The position numbers and the translations under genes are program-made. Positions 7,136-8,775 of a stretch of 8,775 nt of DNA are shown piece by piece (position 1 is the stretch's first letter; the number at the start of each line of letters is the position of its first letter). Origin of the DNA: Bordetella parapertussis. GTDB lineage: Bacteria; Pseudomonadota; Gammaproteobacteria; Burkholderiales; Burkholderiaceae_B. The notes under the pieces are model-generated. The model saw nothing but the letters and a program-made list of their open reading frames with translations, was not told the origin of the DNA and searched no databases. The stretch covers positions 1 to 8,775 of the forward strand of contig CALQNE010000142.1 in assembly GCA_943331855.1 (NCBI GenBank). Reading direction: 5' to 3'.

Positions 7136-8491
7136 ATGCCGAGCCCTGTTGACACCCTTGCGCAGTTTGTTAGTCAGACACAGTTGAATGATGTTCCCGC
7201 ATCAGTGCAGCATCACGCAAAGCTTGTTCTGCTGGATACGCTTGGCGTGATACTCGCCGGCTTTGAACAGCCCGAAGTACAGGCGTTACAAAAAACCTTT
7301 TCGAGCACAGCAGGTACCGGTGCAACCGTTTTGATGCGTGGTTGGCCTGTCAATGATCCTCGTACAGCTGCGTTGATCAACGGCACCGCCGGTCGCTCAA
7401 TTGAATTGTGCGAGGGTCATCGCTTCGTCGCCTGTCAGGCGGGGGTTCAGGTATTGCCTGGCTTGTTCGCAAGTGCTGAAGTCTTAGGTCGAAGCGGTGC
7501 TGATTTGCTCTTATCGCTCGTGCTGGGGTATGACGTTGCGGTACGAATGGGCTATGCCCTCAAGCCACGGCCGCTTGCTCATCAAAATGGCCAAAGCTCG
7601 ATGATTGGTGCTGCGGCCGGCGGGGCGCGTTTGCGAAGCCTAAATACCGCTCAAACCAGCCAGGCGATGCAAATTGCCGCGACACTTGTTTTGACGCCAA
7701 GCTATACCAATGCCGTCGCAGGCGCCACAACGCTGAATGTCGCCGGAGGGATGTGCGGTTTTGCGGCTTCATTGGCGCCTGAAATGGCTCAGGCAGGTTT
7801 CATCGCACAAGACAATGCAATAGGTGAGGCCTTTGCAAACTTGGTCGGCGATGGCTATCAAGAAGAAAAACTTCTTGAAGAGTTGGGTAGTCGTTTTGAA
7901 ATCACGCGTAATTACTTCAGGTTGCGTGCCTGCTGTAATCCAATCTATGCGTCGTTAGATGCCTTTGAAGAAGCTTGGGCTCAAGCGCAGACGACACCTG
8001 ACCAAATCGAGCGCGTTGATGTGGACACGTATCGTTTTGCCTCAGCGATGCAAAGTCAGACACCGCGAAATGGGTTTGCTTCAAAGTATTCGTTACCTCA
8101 TGCGGTCGCAGCGATTGCCTTGCGGGGCAATGCAGGCTACGGCTCTTTCACGGAGTCTTTTGTGCAAAGCACAGAGGTCGCAGCCTTGCGTCAGCGGGTT
8201 TTTGTTAAAGAAGATCCGGCGTTAAATGCTCAATTTCCAAGGCTTAAGCCGTCGCGCGTCACACTCACGTTAAAAGGCGGAAAGAAAATTACCACAAGTT
8301 GTGAAAGTGCCAAGGGTGATTTTCAAAAGCCCTATCAAGAGTCTGAGATTCGTGAAAAATTTTATGAGCTTGCTGGCCTGGTGCTGACCAAGCCAGGTGT
8401 CGATGAACTTGAACAGATCGTTGATCAGATTGAAAAAATTGGCAAGATTGACAACATCATCAATGTATTACGAAAGCATACGCGAAGCTAA
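7136..8491 (+). CDS. MmgE/PrpD-family protein (2-methylcitrate dehydratase / aconitate decarboxylase / epimerase superfamily)
   Basis: Cytoplasmic enzyme of the MmgE/PrpD fold (451 aa, normal length). Known members dehydrate 2-methylcitrate, decarboxylate cis-aconitate or epimerise iminodisuccinate. The N-terminal helical domain shows VLLDTLGVILAGFE at about 31-44, then INGTAGRSIELCEGHRF at 81-97 and a glycine-rich GAAAGGARLRSL stretch at about 158-169. The C-terminal domain has NYFRLRACCNP at 259-269 and SLPHAVAAIAL at 319-329. Several positions that are catalytic in relatives are changed. The acidic D-D/D-E pair is Cys92-Glu93, and the HPG motif reads Gln-Ala-Gly at 101-103. The usual Lys before the ACC motif is Arg262. 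His149 appears kept. A TTG at 7124 overlapping the preceding stop would add four residues. I chose the ATG at 7136 because MPSPVDTLAQFV matches family starts. It may be a subfamily with a different substrate rather than an inactive copy. Confidence 0.88.
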   Translation: MPSPVDTLAQFVSQTQLNDVPASVQHHAKLVLLDTLGVILAGFEQPEVQALQKTFSSTAGTGATVLMRGWPVNDPRTAALINGTAGRSIELCEGHRFVACQAGVQVLPGLFASAEVLGRSGADLLLSLVLGYDVAVRMGYALKPRPLAHQNGQSSMIGAAAGGARLRSLNTAQTSQAMQIAATLVLTPSYTNAVAGATTLNVAGGMCGFAASLAPEMAQAGFIAQDNAIGEAFANLVGDGYQEEKLLEELGSRFEITRNYFRLRACCNPIYASLDAFEEAWAQAQTTPDQIERVDVDTYRFASAMQSQTPRNGFASKYSLPHAVAAIALRGNAGYGSFTESFVQSTEVAALRQRVFVKEDPALNAQFPRLKPSRVTLTLKGGKKITTSCESAKGDFQKPYQESEIREKFYELAGLVLTKPGVDELEQIVDQIEKIGKIDNIINVLRKHTRS

Positions 8492-8494
8492 AAG

Positions 8495-8775
8495 ATGAAA
8501 TATACAGAGGCCTTGAAGGCTCAAGTACTGGCGCTGCATCCGCAAGCCACTCAATTATTTGAAGCGTTGCGAGCGGGCAGTGTCGATCTAGTCAATCGCG
8601 GTGTCACGCGTGACACCTACGGTCCAGGCGAACAATTCGCCCATGATTTGGTTCAAAAGCATGCTCGCACACTTGGCTTAGAAGTACGACAAGACCATCT
8701 CCGTAATACGTACATGATATGGCCTGGCATCGATCGTCAGGCGCCAGCCATTGTGATTGGCTCGCATCTCGACTC
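8495..8775 (+). CDS. M20-family amidohydrolase, hydantoinase/N-carbamoylase type, 3'-truncated at right edge
   Basis: Start of a zinc-dependent amidase of the allantoate amidohydrolase / N-carbamoyl-L-amino acid hydrolase / beta-ureidopropionase group. Ninety-three codons are visible out of roughly 400-415 usual for the family. The family pattern is clear: GVTRDTYGPGEQFAHDLVQ at about 36-54, where relatives have GVTRxxYSPxxxxAxxxL; then LGLEVRQDHLRNTY at about 60-73; and IVIGSHLDS at the edge, whose His91 is the first zinc ligand. Such enzymes remove carbamoyl or ureido groups, or cleave similar amide bonds, and are usually cytoplasmic dimers. The ATG lies three bases after the MmgE/PrpD stop, with AG-rich sequence inside that gene's end, so the two are almost certainly translationally coupled. 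The substrate cannot be told from this fragment, which does not reach the other metal ligands or the dimerisation domain. Confidence 0.88.
   Translation, partial: MKYTEALKAQVLALHPQATQLFEALRAGSVDLVNRGVTRDTYGPGEQFAHDLVQKHARTLGLEVRQDHLRNTYMIWPGIDRQAPAIVIGSHLD

Noticed and set aside
234..7320. Recurrent GGTACC palindromes (for example near 234, 821, 1648, 4334, 7313)
   Set aside because: They fall in different protein contexts, mostly as Gly-Thr codons, with irregular spacing and no flanking conservation.

Overview
This is a stretch of an ordinary bacterial chromosome. Every gene is on the + strand and packed tightly, which looks like one catabolic gene cluster. The two Bug-family periplasmic receptors, the moderate GC content and the co-directional layout point to a betaproteobacterium of the order Burkholderiales (Alcaligenaceae- or Comamonadaceae-like). 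That placement is inferred from gene content only, with no rRNA or marker gene to support it.

Layout: (1) 1-269, the end of a strongly acidic protein I do not recognise, cut by the left edge. (2) 331-1311, a Bug/TTT solute-binding receptor. (3) 1387-2304, an HSL-type alpha/beta hydrolase (esterase). (4) 2322-3803, an NAD(P)+ aldehyde dehydrogenase. (5) 3857-4906, a zinc alcohol dehydrogenase of the sorbitol/threonine dehydrogenase type. (6) 4907-4967, the main regulatory-looking gap: a perfect 10-bp hairpin, then a six-codon reading frame ending on the TTG start of the next gene. (7) 4968-6131, an enolase-superfamily protein closely resembling D-tartrate dehydratase. (8) 6180-7127, a second, divergent Bug receptor. 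(9) 7136-8491, an MmgE/PrpD-family protein with unusual active-site positions. (10) 8495-8775, the start of an M20-type amidohydrolase/carbamoylase, cut by the right edge. No intergenic gap exceeds 75 bases. I see no tRNA, rRNA, CRISPR, insertion sequence or phage gene.

How the genes may work together (inference): the receptors would capture an organic acid or acid derivative in the periplasm. The esterase and the amidohydrolase could open ester and amide/carbamoyl bonds. The alcohol and aldehyde dehydrogenases would oxidise a released alcohol to a carboxylate. The tartrate-dehydratase-like enzyme would dehydrate a hydroxy acid to a 2-oxo acid, and the MmgE/PrpD protein would act on a related di- or tricarboxylate. 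I cannot match this combination to a pathway I know. No regulator or membrane transporter is visible in the window, so the true substrate cannot be read from the sequence.
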